Assembly (NCBI GenBank): GCA_963741845.1
Contig: CAVUJV010000016.1
Coordinates: 248,001-312,000, forward strand
Source: Roseiarcus sp963741845
GTDB taxonomy: Bacteria > Pseudomonadota > Alphaproteobacteria > Rhizobiales > Beijerinckiaceae
Length of the DNA stretch: 64,000 bases
Reading direction: 5' to 3'
Made by a program: the position numbers and the translations under genes. The notes under the pieces were generated by a model. The model did no database searches. It had not been told where the DNA came from and was given only the letters and a program-made list of their open reading frames with translations. Below are positions 6,926 through 15,473 of the stretch, piece after piece. Position 1 is the stretch's first letter. Every line of letters starts with the position of its first letter.

Positions 6926-9820
6926 TCATCGAAGCGCCTCCGCCCTGGGCGCGTCGGTCGCGCGTTTCTTTGCCGCGGCCCCTCGTCGTTCCGACATGGC
7001 GTCCTGGGCGCCGCCGTCGACCTTCAACGCGTCGAAGCTCCGATCGGTCGGCGCGGGCCAGCCGAGATCGCGCAAGAGCGACATCAGCACGTCGCGATAC
7101 GTGTCCTTGTCCACGTAGGCGGCGTGGCGCGGCGAATCGACATAGGCCTTGCCGCCGCGAAGATCCGGGAAATGGCTCTCGCGCAGCCGGTCCAGTTGGT
7201 CACGTCGGACGCCGGATTCGCGCGCGTGAATGTCGGCGACGATCATCTGGGCCATTTCCTCGAAACGCCGATAGGCGCCGTCGGCGAATTCGGCGAAGCC
7301 CAGCACATAGAGGCCCGGCAGCTTGCGGTGGATGAGATTGAGGTAGAGCTGCGGCCGCCCGTCCTTCCACTCGAAAATATCTTCTTCGAGGAAGGGCAGC
7401 TTGTAGTCGTAGCCGGTCGCGAACAGCACGAGATCGACCGGCGTTTCCGACCCATCCTTGAAGACGACGCTATGCGCGCGGAACTCCGCAACGTCGGACT
7501 TGGCGATCAGGTCGCCGTGCGCCAGATGATGCAGCACCTGCGTATTCATGATCGGATGGCTCGTCAGCGCGTCATGATCCGGCTTCGGCAGGCCGAGGCG
7601 GGTCAGGTCGCCGTTCAGCCGGTCGAGCATCACGGTCGGATCGAGCGTGATCGGCACGCCGCGCGGCGGATCGGCCATCCCGTTGATGAGCACGTCGGTC
7701 GGCACGCCGAAAATATGCTTCGGCACGAAGCGATAGCCGCGCCGCACGCTGAGATAGGCCTTGCGCGCCGAGCGCGCCGCGTCGCAGGCGATGTCGACGC
7801 CGGAGTTGCCGGCGCCCACGACGAGCACGTCGCGGCCGGCGAATTCCTCCGGGCTGCGATAGGTCGAGGAATGGCGCATCTCGCCCTCGAACCGCTTCAT
7901 CGTCGGATAGTCGGGAAGCCGGGCATGCCAGGTGACGCCCGGCGCCGCGATGAGACCCGCGTAGTCGAGGACGCGCCCGTCGCTGAGCTCGACGCGCCAG
8001 AGCCCGTCGATGAGGCGCGCGCGTTTCACCTCGGTGTTGAAGGTTATGTCGCGATAGAGGTCGAAGGTTCGCGCGAAGGCGCGGATATAGTCGAGGATCT
8101 GCCTGTTGGAGGGATAGTCCGGATAGTCGTCCGGGAACGGAAAGCCGTAGAAATAGGAGCACCATTTCGACGAGATGAAATGGGCCGTCTCGTACATCGG
8201 CGTGCCGGCGTGATCGAGGTCCCAGATGCCGCCGACATCCGGATTGCGCTCGTAAACGTCGAAGGGCACGCCCTCGGCGCGCAACGCCCGCGCCATGACG
8301 AGGCCCGCGGGGCCCGCGCCCACGATGCAATAGCGTCGCTGGTAATCGACCTTCGGCGCGAGCCGCTCGCGAAGCGGGCGAAGCTCGCCCCGCGCCAGCG
8401 CGGCGTATTTCGCGGGCTCCGCCCGCTTCATCCAGCGCGCGTAGAGGAGCGCGCCGATCACCACGGGAATGAGCACGAGCGGGAGCGCGTTGACGATCGG
8501 GTTGTCCGAACCTGTGAGCGCGCTGTAATTGGCGATGACGCCGATCATGCAAAGCGCGAGCCCGACCCCGCCGATCGCCGGCAGGATGCGCGTCGTGAGC
8601 CGGTTGGCCCGCTCCGAACGCCAGAAGAAGCCGACGACCGCGAAGGCGCAGACGAGTTGCATCGCGATGATGCCGACCGTGCCGAGGCCCACCGCCCCCG
8701 AGGCGATGCCGAGATAGGGCGCGACGCCCGCGAGCCCGAGGCCGATGACGATCATCGTCTCCAGCGCCGTCATCAGCATGCTTGCCGCGGTCGGCGAGCG
8801 ATAGTGCGGGTGGACCTGTGTCAGATGCGCCGGCAGAAGGCCGTCGGCCGCGAGCGCAAACATGTATTTGCTCGCGGCGTTGTGGAGCGCGAGATAGGCC
8901 GCGAGCAGGCTCGTGACGAAGAAAAGGCCCGCGAAGGTCGTGAGCGCGTCGCCGCCATATTGCGTCGTCAGGTCGAAGAGGAAATCGCCGCTCTTCTCCT
9001 TGGCGAAAGCCTGCACATGCTCGGCCCCGGCCGCGCCGATCATGATCCAGACGGTGAGGAAGTAGAAGATCGCCACCGCCCCGAGCGCCGTGAAGGTCGC
9101 GATGGGAATGGAGCGGTCGGGCCTTCGCGTCTCCTCGCCGTAGAGCGCCGCCGCCTCGATGCCGATGAAGGAGGTGATGGCGAAGGGCAGGATCGCGCCG
9201 AAATCCCAGCGGACGTAGTTTTCCGGCCGCCAGACTTCCATCGGGACGGCCGCCGTCCCCTTTGCGACAAGCACCGAGACATCGAAAGCCGCGAGCACCA
9301 GAAATTCGGCCGTCATGAAGAAGGCCAGCGCGCGCGCCGAAAAATCGAGCGCGAGATAGCCCATGATCCCGATGACGACGAGGCCCGCGACCGCGCAGGC
9401 CATCCACGGAACCTTCAATCCAAGCTGGTCGAAGAGGACCGAGCCGAAATAGCCGAACGCCGCCGCCAGCCCGACCGACATCGCCGCATAGGCGAGCACC
9501 GCGCAATAGGCGGCGACGACGCCTGCGGGCTTGCCCAGGCCCCGGCCAATGTAGGTGTAGAAGGCGCCCGTCCCTTTGACGGCGCGGCTCAATTCCGCAT
9601 AGCCGACCGCAAAACAGCCGAGGATCGCCGCCACCACGACGAAGGCCATCGGCATGCCGAGGCCTGCGGGAAACGAGAGGCCGATCGGCATGTTGCCGGC
9701 CATCGCGGTCAAGGGGGCGGCCGCGGAGACGACCAGAAAGACAACCATGCCCGTGGACAGGAGGCGCTTCCTGCCCGACGGATAAACCATCAGCGCGTCG
9801 GACTCTCCGGTCTCCGCCAT
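6926..9820 (-). CDS. APC-family permease fused to a flavin-containing monooxygenase
   Basis: A single 964-residue frame joins two normally separate proteins. Residues ~1-465 form an amino acid/polyamine/organocation permease with about twelve hydrophobic segments. After a short basic cytoplasmic linker, residues ~490-935 form a class B flavin monooxygenase: FAD site GAGPAGLVMARAL, the signature F-x-G-x3-H-x3-Y (FEGEMRHSSTY), a second Rossmann motif VVGAGNSGVDIA for NADPH, and the C-terminal LFATGYDY. No stop or frame break lies at the junction, and both halves keep their key residues. The ATG at 9820 follows GGGGAGG. The arrangement suggests that an imported substrate is oxidised at the membrane as it enters. 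It heads a unit with two SDR genes and faces a TetR regulator. Confidence 0.9.
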   Translation of the reverse strand: MAETGESDALMVYPSGRKRLLSTGMVVFLVVSAAAPLTAMAGNMPIGLSFPAGLGMPMAFVVVAAILGCFAVGYAELSRAVKGTGAFYTYIGRGLGKPAGVVAAYCAVLAYAAMSVGLAAAFGYFGSVLFDQLGLKVPWMACAVAGLVVIGIMGYLALDFSARALAFFMTAEFLVLAAFDVSVLVAKGTAAVPMEVWRPENYVRWDFGAILPFAITSFIGIEAAALYGEETRRPDRSIPIATFTALGAVAIFYFLTVWIMIGAAGAEHVQAFAKEKSGDFLFDLTTQYGGDALTTFAGLFFVTSLLAAYLALHNAASKYMFALAADGLLPAHLTQVHPHYRSPTAASMLMTALETMIVIGLGLAGVAPYLGIASGAVGLGTVGIIAMQLVCAFAVVGFFWRSERANRLTTRILPAIGGVGLALCMIGVIANYSALTGSDNPIVNALPLVLIPVVIGALLYARWMKRAEPAKYAALARGELRPLRERLAPKVDYQRRYCIVGAGPAGLVMARALRAEGVPFDVYERNPDVGGIWDLDHAGTPMYETAHFISSKWCSYFYGFPFPDDYPDYPSNRQILDYIRAFARTFDLYRDITFNTEVKRARLIDGLWRVELSDGRVLDYAGLIAAPGVTWHARLPDYPTMKRFEGEMRHSSTYRSPEEFAGRDVLVVGAGNSGVDIACDAARSARKAYLSVRRGYRFVPKHIFGVPTDVLINGMADPPRGVPITLDPTVMLDRLNGDLTRLGLPKPDHDALTSHPIMNTQVLHHLAHGDLIAKSDVAEFRAHSVVFKDGSETPVDLVLFATGYDYKLPFLEEDIFEWKDGRPQLYLNLIHRKLPGLYVLGFAEFADGAYRRFEEMAQMIVADIHARESGVRRDQLDRLRESHFPDLRGGKAYVDSPRHAAYVDKDTYRDVLMSLLRDLGWPAPTDRSFDALKVDGGAQDAMSERRGAAAKKRATDAPRAEALR

Positions 9821-9906
9821 CGCCCATCCTCCCCGCGCCGTCCGGCCTCGCAAAGAGGCGCCGCTTGCAGCCGATCCGTCAAATTAAAAACGGCCGCCGC
9901 GTAAAT

Positions 9907-9936
9907 CGATCAATGATCGAATTGAATAATTGATCG
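9907..9936. promoter_or_regulatory. Candidate TetR operator in the divergent promoter
   Basis: An exact 8-bp inverted repeat, CGATCAAT at 9907-9914 and ATTGATCG at 9929-9936, with a 14-bp spacer that contains another GATCG half. It sits in the AT-rich gap between the minus-strand fusion gene (start 9820) and the plus-strand TetR gene (start near 9979). Its size and place fit a TetR-family operator controlling both genes. This is inference from position and symmetry. Confidence 0.6.
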
Positions 9937-9978
9937 GCATGAAGTATGCAAGCAACTCCTCAGGGGGCTCGTACAAAA

Positions 9979-10635
9979 ATGTCGGTGAGGACAGGTCCGG
10001 CGCTGGACCGGGTGTCGCCGCGCAGCGATCCACAGCAGGAACGGAGCCGACTGCGCCAGCAGGCGCTGCTGGACGCGGCCGAGGAGATCCTTGGCGAGGT
10101 CGGCGCCGAAGGGCTGAAGATGCGCGAGGTGGCGCGTCGGGCGAACCTGCCGATCGCCTCCGTCTACCATTATTTTCCGAGCTCCCCCGCGCTCATGCGG
10201 ACCCTGGTCGAGCGCCTGCTCGACGACTTGCGCGCCATTCTGACCGAAGGCGTCATGCGCGCCGCCTCGGCCAGCAACTCGCCCGATGCCGAGCGTGCGC
10301 TCGTCGCGATCATCGACACCGCGGCGGATTTCATGGATCGGCGTCCCAATATTCCGGCGGTCTGGGGCGCGATGCGCGCCTCCCCGGAATTGCGCGCCCT
10401 CGATGTCTCGGACACCGAAGCGAACGCCGCGTTCCTCGCGCCGGCCGTCGGCGCGCTGCTTCCCAACGCGACGGCGGAGGACGTCGAGGCGCTTGCCCTC
10501 GTCGTGATAGAAGCCGTGGTCGCTTCGCTTCAGCTCGGCTGCGATCTTGCGCCCCCGAAGCGCGCGCGTGTCCGGGCGGCCCTCAGGGAATTTGTGGCGA
10601 CCGCCATGCGCGGTCTGATGGAGAAATATCGGTAG
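9979..10635 (+). CDS. TetR/AcrR-family transcriptional regulator
   Basis: A 218-residue regulator with an N-terminal helix-turn-helix: QALLDAAEEILGEVGAEGL, then MREVARRANLPIASVYHYFP at about residues 48-67, the usual TetR DNA-binding pattern. The C-terminal ligand-binding domain has no recognisable specificity. It is divergent from the permease-monooxygenase operon and is probably its repressor. An alternative ATG at 9946 would add 11 residues. The downstream ATG is slightly favoured by an AGGGGG upstream, though the spacing is long, so the start is uncertain. Confidence 0.82.
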   Translation: MSVRTGPALDRVSPRSDPQQERSRLRQQALLDAAEEILGEVGAEGLKMREVARRANLPIASVYHYFPSSPALMRTLVERLLDDLRAILTEGVMRAASASNSPDAERALVAIIDTAADFMDRRPNIPAVWGAMRASPELRALDVSDTEANAAFLAPAVGALLPNATAEDVEALALVVIEAVVASLQLGCDLAPPKRARVRAALREFVATAMRGLMEKYR

Positions 10636-10733
10636 GCTCGCGTCAGCGGCCGAGCCGTCGCGCGTTCCTCGACGGCAACCGCTCCCCTCGACGCTTCGCG
10701 GGTGTATAAGCGCCTCCCGAAGGAGCCGTCCGC

Positions 10734-11765
10734 ATGAACAAGCCCACCCATGTCGCCGAAGCCCACCGGCTCGACCTGCCCCATCGGCCCCGCCGCAATC
10801 GCAAGGCCGAATGGGCGCGCCGCCTCGTTTCCGAGCATGTGCTGACGACGAACGACCTGATCTGGCCGCTCTTCCTCGTCGAGGGCGAGAAGAAGCGCGT
10901 GCCTGTCGCGGCGATGCCGGGCGTCGATCGGCTGAGCGTGGACGAGGCCGTGCGCGCGGCCGAGCAGGCGGTCAAGCTCGACATCCCGGCCATCGCCTTC
11001 TTCCCCTACACGGAGCCGCATCTGAAGGACGAGCACGGGTCGGAGGCTTATAACGAGGGCAATCTCGTCTGCCGCGCCTGCCGCGCGATCAAGACGGAAT
11101 TTCCGGGCCTCGGCCTCGTGACCGATGTCGCGCTCGATCCCTACACGAGCCACGGCCACGACGGGCTCGTGCGCGAGGAAGGCGGAGATTTGCGCATCCT
11201 CAATGACGAGACGGTGCGGGCGCTCGTGCGTCAGGCGCTCAATCAGGCGCGCGCCGGCGCGGACATCATCGCGCCCTCCGACATGATGGACGGCCGCGTC
11301 GGGGCGATCCGCGAGGCGCTCGACGCCGAAGGCTTCCTCGACGTGCAGATCATGGCCTATTCGGCGAAATACGCTTCCGCTTTCTACGGACCGTTCCGCG
11401 ACGCGCTCGGCTCGAAGGGCGCGCTGAAAGGCGACAAGCGCACCTATCAGATGGACCCGGCCAACACCAACGAGGCGCTGCGCGAGGTCGCGCTCGACCT
11501 CGAGGAAGGCGCGGACATGGTGATGGTGAAGCCGGGGATGCCCTATCTCGACATCATCCGCCGCGTGAAGGACGAATTCGGCGCGCCGACCTTCGCCTAT
11601 CAGGTGAGCGGCGAATATGCGATGATCATGGCCGCCGCCAACAACGGCTGGATCGACGGCGACAAGGCGATGATGGAAAGCCTCATCGCCTTCAAGCGCG
11701 CCGGCGCCGACGGCGTGCTGACCTATTTCGCACCGCGCGCGGCCGAGAAGATCAGGGCGAGGTAG
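10734..11765 (+). CDS. hemB: Delta-aminolevulinic acid dehydratase (porphobilinogen synthase)
   Basis: Condenses two 5-aminolevulinate molecules to porphobilinogen in tetrapyrrole synthesis. The 343-residue protein carries both active-site lysines, in AYSAKYAS (about residue 210) and MVKPGMPY (about 263). The metal-binding region reads DVALDPYTSHGHDG, without the cysteine cluster of zinc enzymes, which marks the Mg-dependent type common in alphaproteobacteria. GGAG lies eight bases before the ATG. It is monocistronic as far as visible, with the TetR gene upstream and the cupin gene after a 133-bp gap. Confidence 0.97.
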   Translation: MNKPTHVAEAHRLDLPHRPRRNRKAEWARRLVSEHVLTTNDLIWPLFLVEGEKKRVPVAAMPGVDRLSVDEAVRAAEQAVKLDIPAIAFFPYTEPHLKDEHGSEAYNEGNLVCRACRAIKTEFPGLGLVTDVALDPYTSHGHDGLVREEGGDLRILNDETVRALVRQALNQARAGADIIAPSDMMDGRVGAIREALDAEGFLDVQIMAYSAKYASAFYGPFRDALGSKGALKGDKRTYQMDPANTNEALREVALDLEEGADMVMVKPGMPYLDIIRRVKDEFGAPTFAYQVSGEYAMIMAAANNGWIDGDKAMMESLIAFKRAGADGVLTYFAPRAAEKIRAR

Positions 11766-11817
11766 CGCCGCAGCCCTCATCAAACTCAGACAACTTGTGC
11801 GCTCCAATGACTATCAA

Positions 11818-11846
11818 TTGACACATGTGATCAAAACCGCAATTAA
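11818..11846 (+). promoter_or_regulatory. Candidate promoter of the cupin gene with an internal palindrome
   Basis: A perfect -35 hexamer TTGACA at 11818-11823, a 17-bp spacer and a weak -10 (AATTAA, 11841-11846). The -35 box runs into the perfect 8-bp palindrome CACATGTG within TTGACACATGTGATCAA (11818-11834), which could be an operator. The cupin start is 53 bp further on. Inference from sequence only. Confidence 0.4.
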
Positions 11847-11898
11847 CTAGCCCTCTGCAAGCAGAGCCAACCGTCACATACGGATGGGGAGGGTCGCG

Positions 11899-12321
11899 AT
11901 GGTTCGGTCCCACCAGCCTGGCCAGGACGTTTTCAGATCGATCCTGCCCGAAGACGTCGACTGGAAGCCGTTCCCCGCGTTTCCGCCTTCGGTCCGTCTC
12001 GCGGTCATCGTCGGCGATCCCTCGAAGCCCGGCCCGTACGTGATCCGGGTGAAGATGCCGGGTGGCGTAAGGCTGATGCCGCACAGACACCCCGAGGACC
12101 GGATTTATACGGTCATTTCCGGGGTCTTCTACATCGGGCTCGGCGATCAGTTCGCCCCCGACAAGCTGCAGGCCTATCCGCCCGGAAGCGTTATCGTTCT
12201 GCCTGGCGATACCCCGCACTTCCACTGGGCGAAGTCCGGAGAGTACGTCACCCAGGTGACGGCGATCGGGCCGCTCGGCCTTGAATATCTGAACGCGAAG
12301 GACGATCCGCGGGCGTCATGA
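11899..12321 (+). CDS. Cupin-domain protein
   Basis: A 140-residue single-domain cupin. The first cupin motif is visible as MPHRHPEDRIYTVISG (metal-ligand histidines and a glutamate) and the second as LPGDTPHFHWAK. Such proteins bind a metal and act as small dioxygenases, isomerases or ligand sensors; the role here is unknown. The start at 11899 is chosen because GGGAGG ends seven bases upstream. A second ATG at 11884 overlaps that site and is unlikely. Confidence 0.8.
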   Translation: MVRSHQPGQDVFRSILPEDVDWKPFPAFPPSVRLAVIVGDPSKPGPYVIRVKMPGGVRLMPHRHPEDRIYTVISGVFYIGLGDQFAPDKLQAYPPGSVIVLPGDTPHFHWAKSGEYVTQVTAIGPLGLEYLNAKDDPRAS

Positions 12322-12471
12322 TCGAAGTCGCATCAGGGACCGGCGCGGAAGCCAGGAGGCGTCCGAGATGACGAGCAAAATCGCTCCGGTATTCGCGGCA
12401 ATTGCCCTATCGCCCGCTCGACCTGCGCTGAGCCGGAGGTGAACTGACTTTCATTCAAGGGAGATCCTGTC

Positions 12472-13491
12472 ATGGCGAAGATGCGCGCGATGATCGTTCC
12501 CAAGGCTGGGGGCAAGTTCGAAGCGGTGGAGCGCGACATCCCCGAGCCCGGCCCCGGCGAGATGCGCATCCGCGTGCAGGCTTGCGGCGTTTGCCACAGC
12601 GATTCCGTCACGGTCGAAGGCCTTTTTCCCGGTATCCAATATCCGCGCATTCCGGGTCACGAAGTGATCGGAATCGTCGACGCGATCGGGCCGGAGGCGC
12701 ATGGCTGGACGGTCGGCGCGCGCGCCGGCGTCGGCTGGTTCCCCGGCTCCTGCGGCTATTGCCGGCATTGTCGTCGGGACACCGCCTTCGCTTGCGAGAA
12801 CGTGCATGGCGCGACTGGCGTCAGCATCGACGGCGGCTATGCGACCCACATGATCGCGCCCGTGTCGGCAGTCGCGCACGTGCCAGACGATCTCAACTCG
12901 GTGCAGTCTGCGCCGCTGCTCTGCGCCGGCGTCACGACCTTCAACGCGATCCGCCACACCGGCGCGGGACCGGGCGACCTCGTCGCGGTTCTTGGCGTCG
13001 GCGGCCTCGGCCATCTCGCCGTTCAATTCGCCGCGAAGCAGGGCTTCCGCACCGTCGCGGTCAACCGCGGCCGCGACAAGGAGGAGCTCGCACGCAAGCT
13101 CGGCGCGAACGACTACATCGACAGCGCCGCGGACGATCCCGCCAAGGCGCTCACCGCAATGGGAGGCGCGCGAGCAATCATCGCCACTGTCACCAACGGC
13201 GAGGCCATGCAGGCGATCGCGGGCGGCCTCGGACCGAACGGCGTGATGATGGTGATCGGCGCGGTCGGCCCGCTGACCATCGATAGCTTCAATCTGCTGT
13301 TCAAGAGCGCGGCGATCCGGGGCTGGTATTCCGGAATCGCGCGCGATTCCGAGGACACGCTCGCTTTCTCGAAACTCCAGAACATCGCCTCGATGAACGA
13401 AGTCTATCCGCTCGCCAGGGCGCAGGAGGCTTACGACCGGATGATGAGCGGCAAGGCTCGCTTCCGCGTTGTCCTCGACATGGGGGCGTGA
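12472..13491 (+). CDS. Zinc-dependent alcohol dehydrogenase (MDR family)
   Basis: A 339-residue medium-chain dehydrogenase. Catalytic zinc ligands are Cys in CGVCHSD (about residue 38) and His in PGHEVIG (about 61). The four structural-zinc cysteines lie in CGYCRHCRRDTAFAC. The cofactor motif is LGVGGLGHLA, and the basic pair after beta-2 (VNRGRDKEE) favours NADP. It is most like propanol-preferring/AdhP-type enzymes. It is convergent with the downstream aminotransferase gene. Confidence 0.87.
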   Translation: MAKMRAMIVPKAGGKFEAVERDIPEPGPGEMRIRVQACGVCHSDSVTVEGLFPGIQYPRIPGHEVIGIVDAIGPEAHGWTVGARAGVGWFPGSCGYCRHCRRDTAFACENVHGATGVSIDGGYATHMIAPVSAVAHVPDDLNSVQSAPLLCAGVTTFNAIRHTGAGPGDLVAVLGVGGLGHLAVQFAAKQGFRTVAVNRGRDKEELARKLGANDYIDSAADDPAKALTAMGGARAIIATVTNGEAMQAIAGGLGPNGVMMVIGAVGPLTIDSFNLLFKSAAIRGWYSGIARDSEDTLAFSKLQNIASMNEVYPLARAQEAYDRMMSGKARFRVVLDMGA

Positions 13492-13540
13492 CGGGACGCC
13501 CGGGCGGCGGCGTTGTTCCGCGCGCCCGGCTGCGCAGGCT

Positions 13541-14768
13541 TCATCGAAGGAGAGAGGCGAGCCGTCGCACGCCCTCGGCGATTTCGGCCTCGCCTGGCAG
13601 CGAATAGGAGAGGCGGATCGTGTTCGCGCCCGACCCGTCGTGATGGAACGCGCCGCCGGGCACGAAAGCGACTTTCGCCTCGCGCACCGCGCGCGTGAGG
13701 AGATCCGCGCCCGAAATGTCCTCGGGCAGCGTCGCCCACACGAAGAGACCGCCCTCGGGCCGCGTCCACCGCACGGACTTCGGCATGTGTTCTTCGAGCG
13801 CCGCGAGCATCGCATCGCGCTTGGCGCGATAGCGCGCGATGGCGGCCTGCACGAGCGCCTCCTCCCGCGCTTCCGCAAGGCTCAGCATCGCCTGTTGATT
13901 GATGAGGGCGACGTTGAGGCTGCTCGCCTGCATGACAAGCACCAACTGCCGGATGAGCGCGCGCGAGGCGCAGATCCAGCCGATGCGCAGGCCCGGCGCG
14001 ATCGTCTTCGAGAAGGTGCCGAGATAGACGACGCGCGAGGCGTCGAGCGAACCTTTGCGCTCGACATCGAGCGCCTGGATCGACGGCGCCGGCGCGCCCT
14101 CGAACCGAAGCGCACGATAGGCCGCGTCCTCGAGGACCGGAATGTCGAGTTCGTCCGCAAGCGCGAGCAGGCCGAGCCGCGCCTCGCGCGTCATCGTCTC
14201 GCCGGTCGGATTGGCGAAGTCGGGCACGGCATAGGCAAGCTTGACCTCCCCGCCCGCCGCCTCGGCCGCCTCTCGATACGACGGCGGCGTGCGGTTGCCG
14301 CCCTCGCCTTGCAACGTGTCGAAGCGCGGCTCGTAAGCCGAAAAGGCTTGCAGCGCCCCGAGATAGGTCGGCACGCCGACGAGCGCCGTGTCGCCGGGAC
14401 TCAGGAAGAGCTTGCCCAGAAAGTCCAATCCCTGCTGCGAACCGCAAGTGACGACGATGTTGTCCGCCTTCGCCGGAACCCCGTCCGCGGCCATGCGCGC
14501 GGCGATCCATTCTCTCAGACGGGCCGTAGCCTTCCGAGACCGAATACTGGAGGGCGTTCGCCGCGGACTTCGGCGAAGCGAGAATCCGCGCATAGGCGCT
14601 CGCGAATTCGGAGGCCGGAAAGAGCGAAGGATCGGGGATGCCGCCCGCGAAGGAAATGACGTCCGGCCGGTCGAGCAGCTTCAGAAGCTCGCGAATCTCC
14701 GAAGCTCTCATGCGCTCGGCGCGGCGAGCGTAGCGGAGTTCCAAAGGCGCGGCTTCGGCGACGGACAT
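13541..14768 (-). CDS. PLP-dependent class I/II aminotransferase, frameshifted as read
   Basis: A 408-residue fold-type I aminotransferase if the frame is repaired, of the LysN/2-aminoadipate and MocR-catalytic type. The N-terminal segment ends in ISFAGGIPDPSLFPASEF, and the downstream segment resumes as LREWIAARMAADGVP. PLP-site features follow: CGSQQGLDF, NPTGETM, and the Schiff-base lysine in GTFSKTIAPGLRIGW. The break is at 14517-14523; dropping one base from the CCC (GGG on the plus strand) gives EGYGRLREW. The ATG at 14768 has AGGAAGG upstream. The substrate is probably an alpha-amino acid with a branched or aromatic side chain or aminoadipate, but specificity is not certain. Confidence 0.85.
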
Positions 14769-14955
14769 GTCGCATCCTTCCTGGGCGGCAAGATAGGACA
14801 GCCTTGCTGCCATATATTTCCGGCCCTGTCACCGAAGTTGTTCGAATCCTCTCACGCGGGGTTGCGAATCACCCAGGTCTCGACCGGTTCCTGACGGCCC
14901 CGGATCGGCGGCTTGCAAAAATGACAGCGGAGGTTCTCACTTTTTCCGCCGCGCC

Positions 14956-14982
14956 TGTCGAAACGGCCGGGCGCCGTGCGTC
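14956..14982 (+). promoter_or_regulatory. Candidate ECF42-type sigma promoter
   Basis: TGTCGA at 14956-14961, a 17-bp spacer, then CGTC at 14979-14982, ending 50 bp before the DGPF gene start. As I recall it, the published ECF42 target promoter has TGTCGA at -35 and CGA/TC at -10, so this is an exact fit next to an ECF42 gene. It implies autoregulation of the module. Confidence 0.7.
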
Positions 14983-15032
14983 TTTGGGTCAGGCGGAGCG
15001 ATTCGCCGCCCGCCCGATCAAGGAGAGAATCG

Positions 15033-15380
15033 ATGCAGTACATGTTGTTGCTCCACATCGACGAGAAGACGATGCAGAACTCCACTCAGGAGGAGAGGGG
15101 TCAGCGGTTCGCGGCCTATACCGCATACACCGAGGCCATGAAGGAGGCTGGGCTCTGGAAAGCTGGAGCGCCCTTGCAGCCGACCACGACGGCGACCGTC
15201 GTGCGCGTCAAGAACGGCAAGTCGTCCGTGCTCAATGGACCCTATGCGGAGGTCAAGGAGCAACTCGGAGGCTATTATCTTATCGACGCGCCGGATCTCG
15301 ATGCCGCCTTGTCGTGGGCGGCCCGGTGCCCTGCCGCTTCCAGCGGCGCGGTCGAGGTCCGGCCGGTCATGGCGATGTGA
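15033..15380 (+). CDS. YCII-related (DGPF) domain protein
   Basis: A 115-residue YCII/DGPF-family protein beginning MQYMLLLH. The usual DGPF-E box appears as LNGPYAEVKEQLGGYYLID (about residues 70-88), where the canonical Asp is replaced by Asn. Proteins of this family are regularly encoded beside ECF42 sigma factors and belong to their regulon; their biochemical role is unknown. AGGAG precedes the ATG at 15033. The ECF42 gene follows 94 bp downstream with a strong hairpin between. Confidence 0.85.
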   Translation: MQYMLLLHIDEKTMQNSTQEERGQRFAAYTAYTEAMKEAGLWKAGAPLQPTTTATVVRVKNGKSSVLNGPYAEVKEQLGGYYLIDAPDLDAALSWAARCPAASSGAVEVRPVMAM

Positions 15381-15413
15381 CGGCGCTCCGAAACGTAAGC
15401 CGTCCCGCAATTC

Positions 15414-15447
15414 CCATTCCCGGCAGGCGACGCCTGACCGGGAATGG
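15414..15447 (+). other. Long hairpin between the DGPF and sigma factor genes
   Basis: CCATTCCCGG (15414-15423) pairs exactly with CCGGGAATGG (15438-15447), and CAGGC pairs with GCCTG inside, leaving a GAC loop and one bulged A. This is a 15-bp stem with no U-tract after it. It could be an attenuator, an RNA-processing or stability element, or a partial terminator that sets the ratio of DGPF protein to sigma factor. Confidence 0.7.
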
Positions 15448-15473
15448 CGCCCTGCGAGAGAGCCTGAACCAAG

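Noticed and set aside
6803..9904. Very long plus-strand open frame (1,033 codons) opposite the permease-monooxygenase gene
   Set aside because: It is arginine- and histidine-rich without any domain pattern, as expected for the antisense of a high-GC gene. The minus-strand frame has full family motifs.
9821..9978. FNR/FixK box in the fusion-TetR promoter
   Set aside because: The TTGA/TCAA-like elements do not have the required spacing; the symmetry fits a TetR-type palindrome better.
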